Shown one piece after another: positions 63,360 to 64,000 of a stretch of DNA of 64,000 bases (the stretch's first letter is position 1; the number at the start of each line of letters is the position of its first letter). Both the position numbers and the translations under genes were made by a program. This DNA is from Pseudomonas sp. FEN (GTDB lineage Bacteria; Pseudomonadota; Gammaproteobacteria; Pseudomonadales; Pseudomonadaceae): NCBI RefSeq assembly GCF_904067045.1, contig NZ_CAJFDC010000036.1:1132001-1196000 (forward strand). The letters run 5' to 3'. The notes beneath the pieces are model-generated. The model saw nothing but the letters and a program-made list of their open reading frames with translations, had not been told where the DNA came from and did no database searches.

Positions 63360-63456
63360 GTAGGAGCGAGCTCGCTCGCGATGGACGTCAACGATAACGC
63401 GGGGGCCTGATACCCCGCGATGCCTGGACGATCATCGCCAGCCAGCCGGCTCCTCC
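63360..63456. repeat. REPIN with conserved interior 20-mer
   Basis: GTAGGAGCGAGCTCGCTCGC at the left and GCCAGCCAGCCGGCTCCTCC at the right are a mixed inverted pair. The interior ACGTCAACGATAACGCGGGG (63385-63404) is identical to that at 52698-52717. It lies between the MFS gene end and hisB. Confidence 0.75.
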
Positions 63457-63463
63457 GGGCTGC

Positions 63464-64000
63464 TTAGTGGAACAACACCGCCGTCTTCTGCAGGGTAATC
63501 CACACGCCCCACGCCAGCGGAATACCTACCACCAGCCAGGCGGCAATCGCCAGCGGCTTGCTGCCCGCGGAGGCCTGCCACTCCAGCACGGTGCTGCTGT
63601 CGGCCCCTTTGTCATGACCCAGCGCCTGCTCGACGGCCAGTTCCGCGTCGGTCATGAAGTACTTGTCGGCCACCGGACGCACCAGCAGGTTGCAGATAAA
63701 GCCCAGCACCAGCAAGCCGGCGAGGATGTACAAGGTGATGTCATAGGCCGCGGCGCGCTCGACGCCGATGCTCAGTTGATACTCACGCAGGTAGTTCACC
63801 AGTACCGGCCCCAGCACCCCGGCAGCCGCCCAGGCGGTCAGCAGGCGCCCATGGATTGCACCGACCATCTGCGTACCGAACAGGTCCGCCAGGTAGGCCG
63901 GCACCGTGGCGAAGCCACCGCCGTACATCGACAGGATCACGCAGAACGCCGCCACGAACAGCGCGACGCTACCCAGGTGACCGAGGCTCGGCACCGCCGC
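63464..64000 (-). CDS. MFS transporter, C-terminal part (OFA/oxalate-formate antiporter-like), cut by window edge
   Basis: The frame is open to base 64000, so only the last ~178 residues are visible. Helices include ALFVAAFCVILSMYGGGFATVPAYLADLFG, which is the family's conserved loop before a late helix, and MVGAIHGRLLTAWAAAGVLGPVLVN. The final helix near LAIAAWLVVGIPLAWGVWI follows a cytoplasmic stretch (FMTDAELAVEQALGHDKGAD). This resembles OxlT-like and related MFS carriers. Substrate is unknown. Confidence 0.88.
   Translation of the reverse strand, partial: AAVPSLGHLGSVALFVAAFCVILSMYGGGFATVPAYLADLFGTQMVGAIHGRLLTAWAAAGVLGPVLVNYLREYQLSIGVERAAAYDITLYILAGLLVLGFICNLLVRPVADKYFMTDAELAVEQALGHDKGADSSTVLEWQASAGSKPLAIAAWLVVGIPLAWGVWITLQKTAVLFH

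Overview
The window is chromosomal DNA of a fluorescent-group Pseudomonas. It is GC-rich, and the gene order follows the P. aeruginosa PA5072-PA5143 region as I recall it (opgH/opgG, dtd, hut, fbp, typA, thiI, glnA, ntrBC, secB, gpmI, ctpA, hisFAHB). REP/REPIN-type palindromes of the kind common in this group sit in most larger intergenic gaps. I see no phage, insertion sequence, integrase, CRISPR array, rRNA or tRNA. A chemoreceptor is cut by the left edge and an MFS transporter by the right edge.

Layout. 1-9.5 kb: the partial chemoreceptor, an orphan amino-acid-type binding protein, the osmoregulated periplasmic glucan operon opgGH, a pip-dtd pair and an orphan M29-like gene. 9.6-26.4 kb: a complete histidine utilisation locus. 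Ten genes read leftward from hutU to hutG, with hutCD and the divergent hutF beside them. Together they encode uptake of histidine and urocanate and the five-step route to glutamate and formate. The sequence shows a sigma-54 promoter whose predicted start lies inside a HutC operator, and a second HutC operator between hutC and hutF. One of the two HutH proteins lacks the Ala-Ser-Gly triad that makes the MIO cofactor. 26.6-40 kb: a lipocalin, a small lipoprotein, a chemoreceptor with the complete amino-acid-binding dCache motif, a DUF924 protein, fbp, a DUF3999/DUF2339 membrane pair, glgP and a YkgJ-type protein. 40-51 kb: typA, thiI, then the nitrogen block glnA ... ntrB-ntrC. glnA has a textbook NtrC/sigma-54 promoter and ntrB an upstream NtrC-like site. 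Between them lie a cupin, a secreted chorismate mutase and two DUF4124 proteins. 51-64 kb: a striking tandem hairpin array, trmL, secB-grxC-rhodanese, gpmI, then envC-ctpA-polysaccharide deacetylase (cell-envelope division machinery), an orphan binding protein, and hisB-hisH-DUF2164-hisA-hisF.

The most unusual element is at 51188-51724. Seven tandem units of about 85 bp each hold an invariant 15-base loop inside a stem whose two arms change together between units. Most units carry a second stem that also shows a paired change. The array lies directly 3' of a small leftward membrane-protein gene and is not plausibly coding. I do not recognise it as a named element.

Limits: all calls come from reading sequence and translations by eye. 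No alignment, profile search or folding program was run, and statements about other strains are from memory.
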